A stretch of 64,000 nt of DNA from Marinoscillum sp049115815 (GTDB lineage Bacteria; Bacteroidota; Bacteroidia; Cytophagales; Cyclobacteriaceae), in contig JAGDZO010000006.1 in assembly GCA_049115815.1 (NCBI GenBank), positions 186,001 through 250,000 of the forward strand, written 5' to 3'. Position numbers and translations under genes: made by a program. Below are positions 18,469-27,470 of the stretch, piece after piece. Below the pieces are notes generated by a model that was not told the origin of the DNA, did not search any database, and saw nothing but the letters and a program-made list of their open reading frames with translations. Every line of letters begins with the position of its first letter. The first letter of the stretch is position 1.

Positions 18469-19437
18469 ATGAATAGCAATCACATTTCGTGGGGTATTAT
18501 TGGCTGTGGCGATGTGGCTGAAGTAAAGAGTGGTCCGGCATTCAATAAAGTGCCCAGCTCTAAACTATCGGCGGTCATGCGTCGAGATGCTTCAAAAGCA
18601 CAAGATTTTGCCAAAAGGCATCAAGTACCACTATGGTATGACGATGCTGATGCATTGCTTGCCAATGATGACATCAACGCAGTGTATATCGCTACTCCAC
18701 CATCATCGCATTTGGAGTATGCCTTGAAGTCACTAAAGGCAGGGAAGCATGTCTACTTGGAGAAGCCAATGGTCATGTCCACCGAAGAGGCTGATATCTT
18801 GGTCAGCGAAGCGGCGAAGAGTGATAAGAAACTCGTGGTTGCTCATTACAGAAGAGCATTACCAATGTACGCTCAGGTGAAGAAGATCCTTGAATCAGAG
18901 AAGTTAGGCGAAGTGAAATTCGTAGATATACGGTTTTCTCAAGTTCACAATGACCTAATAGCCAGCAACTGGCGACTCGATTCAGAAATATCTGGTGGTG
19001 GGCTGTTTCATGATTTGGCGCCACATCAACTAGATCTGATGTATTTCTTTTTTGGAGAATTTACTTACGCCAAGGGTTTTGCATTAAACCAAAGTGGCAA
19101 GACGAATGTGAGTGATATGGTTAATGGAATCATCGATTTCAACAACGGGGTACAGTTTAGAGGCACTTGGGATTTTGATGCAGTAGAGGGATTAGAAAAA
19201 GATGAATGCATCATCTACGGTAGTAAGAGAATCATTTCATTTTCATTTTATGGAGATGAGCTAATACTTGAGAGAAATGGAAAAGAGACTAAAACTACCT
19301 ATCAGAACCCTCTGAATATACAACAGCCATTTATTGACCAGACAGTCAAATATTTTCTGGAAGAAGGCCCAAATCCATGTTCTGTAGAAGAAGGAAAAAC
19401 AATCATTTCGCTCATAGACACATTTACTAATAACTAA
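18469..19437 (+). CDS. Gfo/Idh/MocA-family NAD(P)-dependent oxidoreductase
   Basis: A 322-residue dehydrogenase with an N-terminal Rossmann fold (WGIIGCGDVAEVKSGPAF) and the family motif EKPMVMS, in which the lysine is catalytic. The C-terminal alpha/beta domain carries GGGLFHDLAPHQLDLMYF, where the histidine/aspartate pair lines the sugar site. Members oxidise or epimerise sugars and sugar derivatives. The substrate here is unknown; a rhamnose- or uronate-derived sugar is expected from the neighbours. It begins 20 nt after the small membrane-protein gene, so it belongs to the rhamnose operon. Confidence 0.85.
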   Translation: MNSNHISWGIIGCGDVAEVKSGPAFNKVPSSKLSAVMRRDASKAQDFAKRHQVPLWYDDADALLANDDINAVYIATPPSSHLEYALKSLKAGKHVYLEKPMVMSTEEADILVSEAAKSDKKLVVAHYRRALPMYAQVKKILESEKLGEVKFVDIRFSQVHNDLIASNWRLDSEISGGGLFHDLAPHQLDLMYFFFGEFTYAKGFALNQSGKTNVSDMVNGIIDFNNGVQFRGTWDFDAVEGLEKDECIIYGSKRIISFSFYGDELILERNGKETKTTYQNPLNIQQPFIDQTVKYFLEEGPNPCSVEEGKTIISLIDTFTNN

Positions 19438-19523
19438 ACTGGTGTACTTGATGAAGGTGCATCGATATGATTTTAGCTTCATCGCCAACTTATTGATTAA
19501 CCGAATCTCATAGCTTATCTATT

Positions 19524-20513
19524 ATGAAAGAATTTACTTCAACTCGAATTGGTACAACGTTAGACCGATTTATCAAAAACAGACAGATGGAATTTCCATT
19601 TGCTACGGGTGAGCTGTCTCAGCTTCTGAGAGATATAGGTCTTGCCTGCAAGATCCTCAATAGAGATGTGAACAAAGCAGGCCTTACAGATGTCTCTGGC
19701 GGGTTTGGCAGCACCAATGTACAAGGTGAAGCACAGCAGAAATTGGACGTGATTGCAGATGATCGTATGATTCGTGCATTGACCAATGGAGGAGAAGTTT
19801 GCGCTATCCTTTCGGAAGAGCAAGATGAAATCATCCAGGTAAACAAACACAGTCAGTACATTGTAGCGATGGATCCTTTGGACGGTTCTTCGAACATTGA
19901 TGTAAACGTATCAATTGGGACAATTTTCTCTATCTACAGAAGATTATCTCCTACAGGTCAGTTCGCTACTAAAGAAGATGTTCTTCAACCAGGCACAAGT
20001 CAGATAGCGGCAGGATACGTGCTTTATGGGTCTTCTACCATGCTCGTATACACCACGGGACATGGCGTCAATGGCTTCACCTATGAACCAAGCCTTGGCG
20101 AGTTTGTCTTGTCTCACAAAGACATTCAGTGCCCAGAAGATGGGAATATATTCTCTGTTAATGAAGGAGCATATCGCGGATTTGATCAGTATTTAGTTGA
20201 CTATTTGGACTACTGCAAAGACAACAGAGTTACAGCTCGTTATATTGGGTCGCTTGTTTCTGATGTACATAGAAATCTTTTGAAAGGCGGTATCTACATC
20301 TATCCAAAATCGCTGGATCACCCGCAAGGCAAGCTTCGACTGATGTATGAAGTGAATCCATTGGCTTTCATCGCAGAGCAGGCTGGTGGAGTAGCTACTG
20401 ATGGAAATACTAGAGTCTTGGAGATACAGCCAAAGGATTTCCATCAGCGCTCACCGCTATTTATCGGATCCAAAAACATGGTTGAAAAAGCCATGTCTTT
20501 CAAAGAGAAATAA
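19524..20513 (+). CDS. fbp: Class 1 fructose-1,6-bisphosphatase
   Basis: Hydrolyses fructose-1,6-bisphosphate to fructose-6-phosphate for gluconeogenesis. The 329-residue protein has the metal-binding motif D117-PLDGSS-N (DPLDGSSNID), the AYVLYGSSTMLVYT segment and GKLRLMYEVNPLAFIAEQAGG, all typical of class 1 enzymes. Its presence in a rhamnose operon makes metabolic sense. Growth on rhamnose yields DHAP and pyruvate but no hexose phosphate, so gluconeogenic flux is needed. Whether it is the organism's only FBPase cannot be judged from this window. Confidence 0.95.
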   Translation: MKEFTSTRIGTTLDRFIKNRQMEFPFATGELSQLLRDIGLACKILNRDVNKAGLTDVSGGFGSTNVQGEAQQKLDVIADDRMIRALTNGGEVCAILSEEQDEIIQVNKHSQYIVAMDPLDGSSNIDVNVSIGTIFSIYRRLSPTGQFATKEDVLQPGTSQIAAGYVLYGSSTMLVYTTGHGVNGFTYEPSLGEFVLSHKDIQCPEDGNIFSVNEGAYRGFDQYLVDYLDYCKDNRVTARYIGSLVSDVHRNLLKGGIYIYPKSLDHPQGKLRLMYEVNPLAFIAEQAGGVATDGNTRVLEIQPKDFHQRSPLFIGSKNMVEKAMSFKEK

Positions 20514-20676
20514 CCTTTTTGAACCTCTCCGAACAACATTGAGGAAGCCGAGTAAGGTGGATGAATTTTTTATCCCATCTTATTCTGGACGTTTTTGCTA
20601 ATTTTTAAGATTATCAATGTTAAAAATCGGAGAATATTTACTCATTCTACTTTTCATGAATCATTAAGTATTTGCT
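20514..20676 (+). promoter_or_regulatory. 163-bp spacer, possible internal promoter for the sulfatase-rhamnosidase gene
   Basis: An AT-rich gap, larger than most others in the operon, between fbp and the sulfatase-GH78 gene. No clear terminator hairpin or promoter consensus is visible. The gap size and the change to an exported protein suggest a separate transcription start. Confidence 0.25.
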
Positions 20677-23600
20677 ATGAAATTAAAAGTCACATTGATA
20701 GGCGTGATTGTTTTGCTCGTTGGATCAAAGCTGCAAGCACAGAACGAAAGCGGTAAAAATGACCGTCCAAATATTATCTTCATCCTTACCGATGATCAAA
20801 GAGGGGACGCGTTGGGCTATGCCGGCAATGATCTGGTCACTACTCCAGAGATGGATCGACTGGCACAGTCAGGCACCTATTTTGAAAACGCTATGGTCAC
20901 CACGCCGATTTGTGCTGCTAGTAGGGCGACCATTTTAAGCGGTCTGCATGAGCGAACTCACGCTTACACATTTCAGAGTGGCCCGATGAAAGAAGAATAC
21001 ATGGCACAAGCCTATCCTAAGGTGCTTCGTGAAGCAGGATACCAAACGGCATTCTACGGTAAGTTTGGTGTCAATTATGGGAATAAAGATCAACTTTTTG
21101 ATGTGTATGAGGACTATGATCGCGCCAACCAATTCAAAGACAAGCGTGGCTATTTCTATAAAAAACTGGGTGAAGACACTGTTCACCTCACCAGATACAC
21201 AGGACAAAGAGCATTGGATTATCTAGATCAAGTTGATCAAAACGAGCCGTTCTGTTTGTCATTGAGCTTCAGTGCTCCTCATGCACATGACGGAGCTCCA
21301 GAGCAATACTTCTGGCAAGCCACTACAGACCCATTGTTGCAAGATGTGGAGATTCCGAAAGCAAAAATTTCAGATGATAAATATTTTGAAGCCTTACCAC
21401 AGTCGGTAAAAGACGGTTTCAACAGATTAAGATGGACTTGGAGATACGATACTCCTGAGAAGTATCAGCATAGCGTGAAGGGATATTATCGAATGATCGC
21501 AGGAGTGGATATGGAAATCACCAAAATCAGAGAGCAACTCAAAGCGAAAGGGTTGGATAAGAACACAGTCATCATTGTCATGGGTGACAATGGGCATTTC
21601 TTAGGCGAGAGACAGATGGCTGGCAAATGGTTGATGTATGACAACTCTGTTCGAGTCCCACTCATCGTTTATGATCCAAGAATAGACAATCACCAAGATG
21701 TGTCTGAAATGGCACTTAATATAGATATAGCTGCTACCATAGCAGATTTGGCCAACGTGCCGGCTCCTAAGACTTGGCATGGCAAAAGCTTGATGCCGAT
21801 CGTCACTGGAGAGTCTAGCACTATGGGGCGAGATACGGTTTTGATTGAGCACCTCTGGGAGTTTGAGCACATTCCTCCAAGTGAAGGTGTACGAACTGCT
21901 GACTGGAAATACTTCCGATATGTCAATGATAAGTCATTAGAAGAATTGTATGATCTCAATAAGGATCCACGTGAGATCAAGAATCTCGCTTCAAGTAAGA
22001 AATATAGTGCGGTTCTTAAGGAGTTGAGAAGAAAAACGGACGAGTTGACCAATACTTTTGGCGATGCTTCAACTGCGGGGCCCGAGGAGTTAACCATTGA
22101 ATACATCAGGAAACCTTCTTTGGTTACAGTGATTGACCTTACACCGGAGTTTGGGTGGAGAGTGCCAGATGCGGCCGGTTATCAGTCTGCATATCAAATA
22201 CTTGTATCTTCTACCTCTGCTAATAGCTACAATAACATCGGTGACCTGTGGAATAGTGGGCGAGTAAGTGGTAATAACTCCACCAACGTAAGCTACGCAG
22301 GAGTTGCACTTCAGCCAGGTAAACAATACTTCTGGAAAGTAAGAATTTGGGATGAGCACAATCGTCTGGGTAAGTATTCTGAAACCCAATCATTTAAAAC
22401 TGGGAAATCCAATGGAGAGTTGACCACACCAAATATCTTTCAGATAGAGAATATCAAGCCTAAAGGAATTACTGAAACGGGCGAAGGGGCTTACTTTATT
22501 GATTTCGGAAAAGCGGCTTTCGCCAATTTGGAATTTGAGTATTCAGCATCAGCGAATGATACGCTTATCGTCAGAATAGGAGAAGATCTGGAAGATGGTA
22601 AAATCAATAGAAAACCGATGGGTAACATTCGGTACCAGGAATTGAAAGTGGCCGTTTCGCCAAATCAGAAGAGTTATGCCCTATCAATAGTGGCTGATAA
22701 GCGCAATACCTTACCGAATAAAGCTATTGCGTTACCTGATTCCTTTCCAGTTTTGATACCGTTTAGGTATTGTGAAATTGAGAATGCAAAATCTAAAATC
22801 TTTGAAGATGATGTAACTCAGGTAGCCTACTTCAACTATTGGGAAGATGATCGCAGTGGATTCAATAGTTCCAATGACATCCTGAACCAAATTTGGGACT
22901 TGTGCAAATACTCAATTAAGGCTACCACCTTTGCTGGACTTTATGTGGATGGTGAACGCGAGCGTATCCCATATGAGGCAGATGCCTATCTGAATCAACT
23001 GAGTCATTACACCACGGATAGGGAATATGCCATCGGTCGTAGGACTATTGAGTATTTCATGGAGCATCCAACATGGCCGACAGAATGGCAACAACATGTG
23101 GCATTGTTGCTCTACGCAGATTATATGTATACGGGCAACACAGAGCTAATTGAGACATACTATGAAGACTTGAAGCATAAGACTTTGTATGAATTGTCCA
23201 ATGAAGATGGACTGATTACGTCTACTAAAGTGACGCCAGAGTTTATGTATAAGCTAGGTTTCGAAGAAGGGTATAAAAAGCCGCTCACAGATATTGTAGA
23301 TTGGCCATCTGCCAATTTCAATGGTAGTAAGACCAAAGGGGAGCGAGATGGATTTGTCTTCAAGCCATACAGCACCGTGATCAATGCTTTCTTCTATGAA
23401 AATATGAAGATAATGGTGGAATTCGCAAACGTGCTAGGTAAGCCACAGGAAGCAATGGAATTTGAATTGCGAGCTGCGAAAGCCAAAAAGGCAGTCAACG
23501 AGCAGATGTTTGATGCCGAGAGAGGAATCTATGTAGATGGTATTGGCACGGACCATGCCGCCTTGCATTCCAACATGCTTCCGTTGGCATTTGGAATGGT

Positions 23601-24186
23601 TCCAGAGCAGCATCTTGAAACAGTATTGGCGCATGTCAAATCAAGGGGAATGGCCTGTAGTGTATATGGATCGCAGTTTTTGATGGATGGATTATACAAT
23701 GCAGGAGAGGCAGATTATGCGCTAGAACTACTCACTAGTACAGATGTTAGGAGTTGGTACAACATGATCAGAGAAGGCTCTACCATCACCATGGAAGCTT
23801 GGGACAACCAGTACAAAAACAACCAAGACTGGAATCACGCTTGGGGTGCAGTACCAGCTAATGCTATCCCAAGGGGACTTTGGGGGATTAAACCAAAAAC
23901 GCCAGGATATGGAATAGCAACTATCAAACCGCAGCTTTCCAAGTTGAGAAATAGCGAGATCATAGTGCCTACATTGCGTGGAGAGATCAAAGCGAGCTAC
24001 CAAAAGATGGGACGACTGCAGAAATATACTGTGGAGATACCGGCTAACATGCTTGCAGAATTTGAGATAGTAGATGCTGAGGGTAAAGTGATAAGCTTAA
24101 ATGGCGAGATGGTCAACACGGCCTTCGGATCAATTAGACTAGAGCCAGGTGTCAATGAAATCTCCATTAAGATCAATTCATTTTAA
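20677..24186 (+). CDS. Bifunctional sulfatase - GH78 alpha-L-rhamnosidase
   Basis: A secreted two-enzyme protein of 1169 residues with a signal peptide ending near residue 22 (LQAQ). Residues about 30-460 are a formylglycine sulfatase with metal-binding D39-D40 and signature C79-A-A-S-R83. Residues about 470-1169 are a GH78 rhamnosidase: a fibronectin-like N-domain (WRVPDAAGYQSAYQILVSS), a carbohydrate-binding sandwich, an (alpha/alpha)6 barrel with D758-GERER-IPYEAD and probable general base E1040 (GSTITMEAW), and a C-terminal beta-sandwich. From memory, an S1_25-GH78 protein is encoded in the Formosa agariphila ulvan locus. The pairing implies desulfation of 3-sulfo-rhamnose followed by rhamnose release, which is the strongest ulvan indicator in the window. 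RhaM follows after 20 nt. Confidence 0.9.
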   Translation: MKLKVTLIGVIVLLVGSKLQAQNESGKNDRPNIIFILTDDQRGDALGYAGNDLVTTPEMDRLAQSGTYFENAMVTTPICAASRATILSGLHERTHAYTFQSGPMKEEYMAQAYPKVLREAGYQTAFYGKFGVNYGNKDQLFDVYEDYDRANQFKDKRGYFYKKLGEDTVHLTRYTGQRALDYLDQVDQNEPFCLSLSFSAPHAHDGAPEQYFWQATTDPLLQDVEIPKAKISDDKYFEALPQSVKDGFNRLRWTWRYDTPEKYQHSVKGYYRMIAGVDMEITKIREQLKAKGLDKNTVIIVMGDNGHFLGERQMAGKWLMYDNSVRVPLIVYDPRIDNHQDVSEMALNIDIAATIADLANVPAPKTWHGKSLMPIVTGESSTMGRDTVLIEHLWEFEHIPPSEGVRTADWKYFRYVNDKSLEELYDLNKDPREIKNLASSKKYSAVLKELRRKTDELTNTFGDASTAGPEELTIEYIRKPSLVTVIDLTPEFGWRVPDAAGYQSAYQILVSSTSANSYNNIGDLWNSGRVSGNNSTNVSYAGVALQPGKQYFWKVRIWDEHNRLGKYSETQSFKTGKSNGELTTPNIFQIENIKPKGITETGEGAYFIDFGKAAFANLEFEYSASANDTLIVRIGEDLEDGKINRKPMGNIRYQELKVAVSPNQKSYALSIVADKRNTLPNKAIALPDSFPVLIPFRYCEIENAKSKIFEDDVTQVAYFNYWEDDRSGFNSSNDILNQIWDLCKYSIKATTFAGLYVDGERERIPYEADAYLNQLSHYTTDREYAIGRRTIEYFMEHPTWPTEWQQHVALLLYADYMYTGNTELIETYYEDLKHKTLYELSNEDGLITSTKVTPEFMYKLGFEEGYKKPLTDIVDWPSANFNGSKTKGERDGFVFKPYSTVINAFFYENMKIMVEFANVLGKPQEAMEFELRAAKAKKAVNEQMFDAERGIYVDGIGTDHAALHSNMLPLAFGMVPEQHLETVLAHVKSRGMACSVYGSQFLMDGLYNAGEADYALELLTSTDVRSWYNMIREGSTITMEAWDNQYKNNQDWNHAWGAVPANAIPRGLWGIKPKTPGYGIATIKPQLSKLRNSEIIVPTLRGEIKASYQKMGRLQKYTVEIPANMLAEFEIVDAEGKVISLNGEMVNTAFGSIRLEPGVNEISIKINSF

Positions 24187-24206
24187 TTGAGCACCAACAA
24201 CCTGGG

Positions 24207-24524
24207 ATGATGAAACGTATTGCCTTTAAAATGCACCTCAATGAAGGTCAAAAGAAAGAGTATAGAAGGAGACATGATGAGATTTGGCCTGAGCTCAAGC
24301 TACTGTTGAAAGAGGCTGGTGTTAGTGAATTTTCGATTTTCCTAGACGAAGACACTAACACCTTATTCGGATTTCAGAAAGTAACAGGAGAAGGTGGCTC
24401 GCAGGACTTGGGCCAGAATGAAATAGTCAAAAAATGGTGGGCCTATATGGCTGATATTATGGAGACCAATCCTGATAATTCACCAGTTTCAATTCCTTTG
24501 GATGAAGTGTTTTATTTAGAGTAA
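24207..24524 (+). CDS. rhaM: L-rhamnose mutarotase
   Basis: Interconverts alpha- and beta-L-rhamnose so that the isomerase receives its preferred anomer. The 105-residue protein matches the family length and its key blocks: YRRRHDEIWPEL with the likely catalytic H23, KKWWAYMADIM with W77-W78, and NPDNSPVS...EVFYLE at the C-terminus. An internal Met2 is an equally good start. It is the last gene of the rhamnose operon, 20 nt after the sulfatase-rhamnosidase gene. Confidence 0.95.
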   Translation: MMKRIAFKMHLNEGQKKEYRRRHDEIWPELKLLLKEAGVSEFSIFLDEDTNTLFGFQKVTGEGGSQDLGQNEIVKKWWAYMADIMETNPDNSPVSIPLDEVFYLE

Positions 24525-24537
24525 TATTTTCATTATT

Positions 24538-24557
24538 CATCCTAGTGTTATAGGATG
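24538..24557 (+). terminator. Weak hairpin after rhaM
   Basis: CATCCTA and TAGGATG form a perfect 7-bp stem with a 6-nt loop 14 nt after the rhaM stop. No T-tract follows, so it is at best a weak or bidirectional terminator between the convergent rhaM and LacI-family genes. Confidence 0.35.
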
Positions 24558-24658
24558 CTCACTGGAAAATAGGAACACCTAGTGATGACTTTAAATTGAG
24601 ATTTTCTTTCACTAAGAATCAAATAGTAGTTAACGCCAAAATGGAAGTTGATCATTTG

Positions 24659-25675
24659 TCAACTCCTTTGAGTTGACTCCCTTAGAATCAAATCTGGTAG
24701 TATAGATATTTTCTGAGAGGTCAACTCTTCAGAACCATTGATAATCGAGACTATTTTTTGCGCTGCTATGATTCCCATTTTTGGGGCTACTTCATCTACC
24801 GTGGATAGGCTAGGTCGCATGTAACTAGCAATAGGCTCATTGGAGAAACCAATGACGAAAACATCTTCTGGAACTTTGATGCCCAACTTTTGCAAGGATT
24901 GAACGACGTAGTACGCAGTGTAGTCATTGAATGTGGAAATCGCATCAATCCGGCCATACTTGGCGAAGATATTTTTCAAGAAGTGGTCAATGCTCGATGG
25001 TTGAAATTCGTAGTACAGTATGAGTGATTCATCGTTTTTCAAACCATTTTCTTTTAGCGCATCCAGATAGCCGTAGAGCCGGTTGTTACTGTTGTTTAAG
25101 TTGATGGTGCCAGTGATATGCGCAATGACTTTACAACCTTGATCTATCAGGTGTTTGTTGGCATTGTAAGATGCTACGTAATCATCAGCAACTACCTTGG
25201 GTACATTCAAAAAATTGGAAACACGATCATAAAAAACTATAGGTACTCCTTGTTTCAGCACTTTTTCGTAAGTCGAAAAGTCTTTGGTCTCGATCGTAAT
25301 CGCTGCAATAATTCCATCCACACGGTGCTTCAGACATTTCTCAATAGAGACTTGCTCAGCTTCAGCTGATTCAGCGCTGTTAAAGACTAGCACGCTGTAA
25401 TTGTGCTTAAATAGTTGATTCTGGATACTTAACAATACATGAGAGAAAAACGGGACGGAGAGATCGGGGACAATCACACCGATAATCCCGCTGTGACCTT
25501 GCGTCATGTTTCTTACGGCATCATTAGACCAATATCCGCGCTCCTCGGCAAGCTTCTTTACTCTCGCTACTGTATTTTTGCTGATTCTAGGATGATCTCT
25601 CAATGCACGCGATACGGTAGAGTGTGATACTCCAAGTTCTTTTGCTATGTCCGTTATGGTAACATATTTACTCAT
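24659..25675 (-). CDS. LacI-family transcriptional regulator
   Basis: A 338-residue repressor with an N-terminal LacI helix-turn-helix (TITDIAKELGVSHSTVSRAL, residues about 6-25), a hinge helix region, and a periplasmic-binding-protein-like sensor domain starting at GIIGVIVPDLSVPFFS. It is divergent from the UxaA-family dehydratase operon, which begins 190 bp away and is the natural target. The inducer is probably a 6-deoxyhexose or an acid derived from it, by context only. The paired palindromes in the divergent spacer are good operator candidates. Confidence 0.92.
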   Translation of the reverse strand: MSKYVTITDIAKELGVSHSTVSRALRDHPRISKNTVARVKKLAEERGYWSNDAVRNMTQGHSGIIGVIVPDLSVPFFSHVLLSIQNQLFKHNYSVLVFNSAESAEAEQVSIEKCLKHRVDGIIAAITIETKDFSTYEKVLKQGVPIVFYDRVSNFLNVPKVVADDYVASYNANKHLIDQGCKVIAHITGTINLNNSNNRLYGYLDALKENGLKNDESLILYYEFQPSSIDHFLKNIFAKYGRIDAISTFNDYTAYYVVQSLQKLGIKVPEDVFVIGFSNEPIASYMRPSLSTVDEVAPKMGIIAAQKIVSIINGSEELTSQKISILPDLILRESTQRS

Positions 25676-25762
25676 TCGACTTAATTGAAATCCTACGTTT
25701 TCATTCTGAGTATGGATGTATGAGAATCGATTAAATAGCTGAAGTAGTATCGCTCGAACTCA

Positions 25763-25782
25763 TTGTGCACAAATGTGCGCAC
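25763..25782. promoter_or_regulatory. Candidate LacI-family operator, paired palindromes
   Basis: A perfect 10-bp palindrome TTGTGCACAA (25763-25772) is followed by GTGCGCAC (25775-25782), with centres 11 bp apart. They lie in the divergent spacer between the LacI-family gene and the dehydratase operon. The central CG or GC step fits LacI-type operators in general. Confidence 0.5.
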
Positions 25783-25865
25783 TCAAAAGTAGTGAATCAG
25801 CATCTAATTGTAATTGAGACATGCTAATTCTGTGCTCATACAAAATTTAAGATAGCAAAGCCCGA

Positions 25866-27470
25866 ATGAACAAGATTCTACAAATAGACCCCAAAGACAA
25901 TGTGTTAGTCGCTTTGGCTGATCTTTCAGTTGGGGAAGTGGAATTTCAGGGTGAGCGTTTTCAAATCAAGGAACGTATTCCGCAAAAGCATAAGTTTTTT
26001 ATTGAGGATATTCCGGAAGGAGGTATCATCACCATGTATGGTGTGCCTGTGGGCAAAGCACTCAAGCAGCTGTCTATTGGTGAGCGGATGAGCACGGAAA
26101 ACATCAAGCATTTTGCGAATCCAATGAATTTGGATCAGCGTGATTTATTCGCTTGGAAAGGTGTGGATGTATCCAAATGGAAGGATCGTACTTTTCAAGG
26201 GTTCCACAGAGAAGATGGTCAAGTAGGTACTGCCAATTATTGGCTCTTTATACCGTTGGTTTTTTGTGAAAACAGAAATCTTAGGATCATAGAAGATACC
26301 CTCAAAGAGATACTAGGCTACAAGAAACCTAACAACTACCTTCAGTTTGCAGAGAATCTCTTGGGAGAATCAGGGCACACGGTAGCTAAAGATTATCAGC
26401 GGGTGTTTGATAACATTGATGGAATCAAATTCCTATATCATGATGGCGGCTGTGGGGGTACCAAAGCGGATTCTGAGGCTTTGCTTCGGATCTTGGTGAG
26501 TTATCTTAATCATCCCAACGTGGCAGGAGCTACTGTATTAAGTTTAGGCTGCCAGCATGCGCAATACAGCTGGTTTCAAGAAATCAACAAGGAGCTTTAT
26601 CCTAAGTCAAATCGTCCGGTGCTCTTTTTTGAACAGCAGCAGATTAAGTCTGAGCAAGAGCTAATTCAATTGGCAATCAAAGAGACCATAGAAGCATTAG
26701 AGAAGGTAAATGCTAAATGTAAACGTCAACCTGCTATACTAGATAAATTAACTATTGGCTTGGAATGTGGCGGTTCGGATGGTTTTTCAGGCATTTCTGC
26801 CAATCCAACGCTTGGTGCATTATCCGATAAAATCGTTTCACTTGGCGGAGCTACGATTCTCAGTGAGTTTCCTGAGCTAAATGGCGTAGAGCAAAACATT
26901 CTCGACCGATGTGTTTCGGATCGTGTGGCGAAGCGATTCTTTGAAATCCAAAAAAGTTATGAACGTCAAGCACATTCTGTAGGATCTGGATTTGACATGA
27001 ATCCCTCTCCGGGTAATGTAAAAGACGGCTTGATCACAGATGCGATAAAATCAGCTGGCGCTGCGAAAAAAGGAGGCACGGCTCCAGTGAGCGACGTGTT
27101 GGACTATGGAGAACACGTGACCGCTCCCGGTCTCAATCTACTGTGCACTCCGGGTAATGATGTGGAATCTACCACAGGACTCGCTGCGGCAGGAGCCAAT
27201 ATTATCTTATTCACAACTGGACTTGGCACGCCTACCGGTAATCCCGTCACACCTGTCATTAAAGTATCCAGTAATACCAAACTAGCTGAGGCTATGCCTG
27301 ATCTTATTGATTTTAATGCTGGAAAGATCATTAGCGGAGAGCAAACCATTGAAGACACAGCGGATGAACTAATGGAAAAGGTCATTGCGGTAGCTAGTGG
27401 AGAAGAAACCCAAGCCATGAAACTGGAGCAAAACGATTTTATATTTTGGAAAAGAGGCATATCACTATGA
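25866..27470 (+). CDS. UxaA-family (altronate dehydratase-like) sugar-acid dehydratase
   Basis: An iron-dependent sugar-acid dehydratase, 534 residues. The N-terminal SAF-like domain (about 1-95, with GGIITMYGVPVGKAL) is followed by the catalytic UxaA domain with GCGGTKADSEALLRIL, SLGCQHAQ, IGLECGGSDGFSGISANP and the C-terminal TGNPVTPVIKVSSN. The formal family reaction is altronate to KDG. Here it is followed by an SDR, an FAH-family hydrolase and an L-fucose-dehydrogenase-like SDR, so it more likely dehydrates L-fuconate or L-rhamnonate. No UxaB-type altronate dehydrogenase is nearby, which argues against altronate. Its stop overlaps the next start. Confidence 0.82.
   Translation: MNKILQIDPKDNVLVALADLSVGEVEFQGERFQIKERIPQKHKFFIEDIPEGGIITMYGVPVGKALKQLSIGERMSTENIKHFANPMNLDQRDLFAWKGVDVSKWKDRTFQGFHREDGQVGTANYWLFIPLVFCENRNLRIIEDTLKEILGYKKPNNYLQFAENLLGESGHTVAKDYQRVFDNIDGIKFLYHDGGCGGTKADSEALLRILVSYLNHPNVAGATVLSLGCQHAQYSWFQEINKELYPKSNRPVLFFEQQQIKSEQELIQLAIKETIEALEKVNAKCKRQPAILDKLTIGLECGGSDGFSGISANPTLGALSDKIVSLGGATILSEFPELNGVEQNILDRCVSDRVAKRFFEIQKSYERQAHSVGSGFDMNPSPGNVKDGLITDAIKSAGAAKKGGTAPVSDVLDYGEHVTAPGLNLLCTPGNDVESTTGLAAAGANIILFTTGLGTPTGNPVTPVIKVSSNTKLAEAMPDLIDFNAGKIISGEQTIEDTADELMEKVIAVASGEETQAMKLEQNDFIFWKRGISL

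Noticed and set aside
25866..27470. Assignment of the dehydratase to altronate in a galacturonate pathway
   Set aside because: No altronate oxidoreductase (UxaB) gene is near, and the three following genes fit a deoxyhexose route better.
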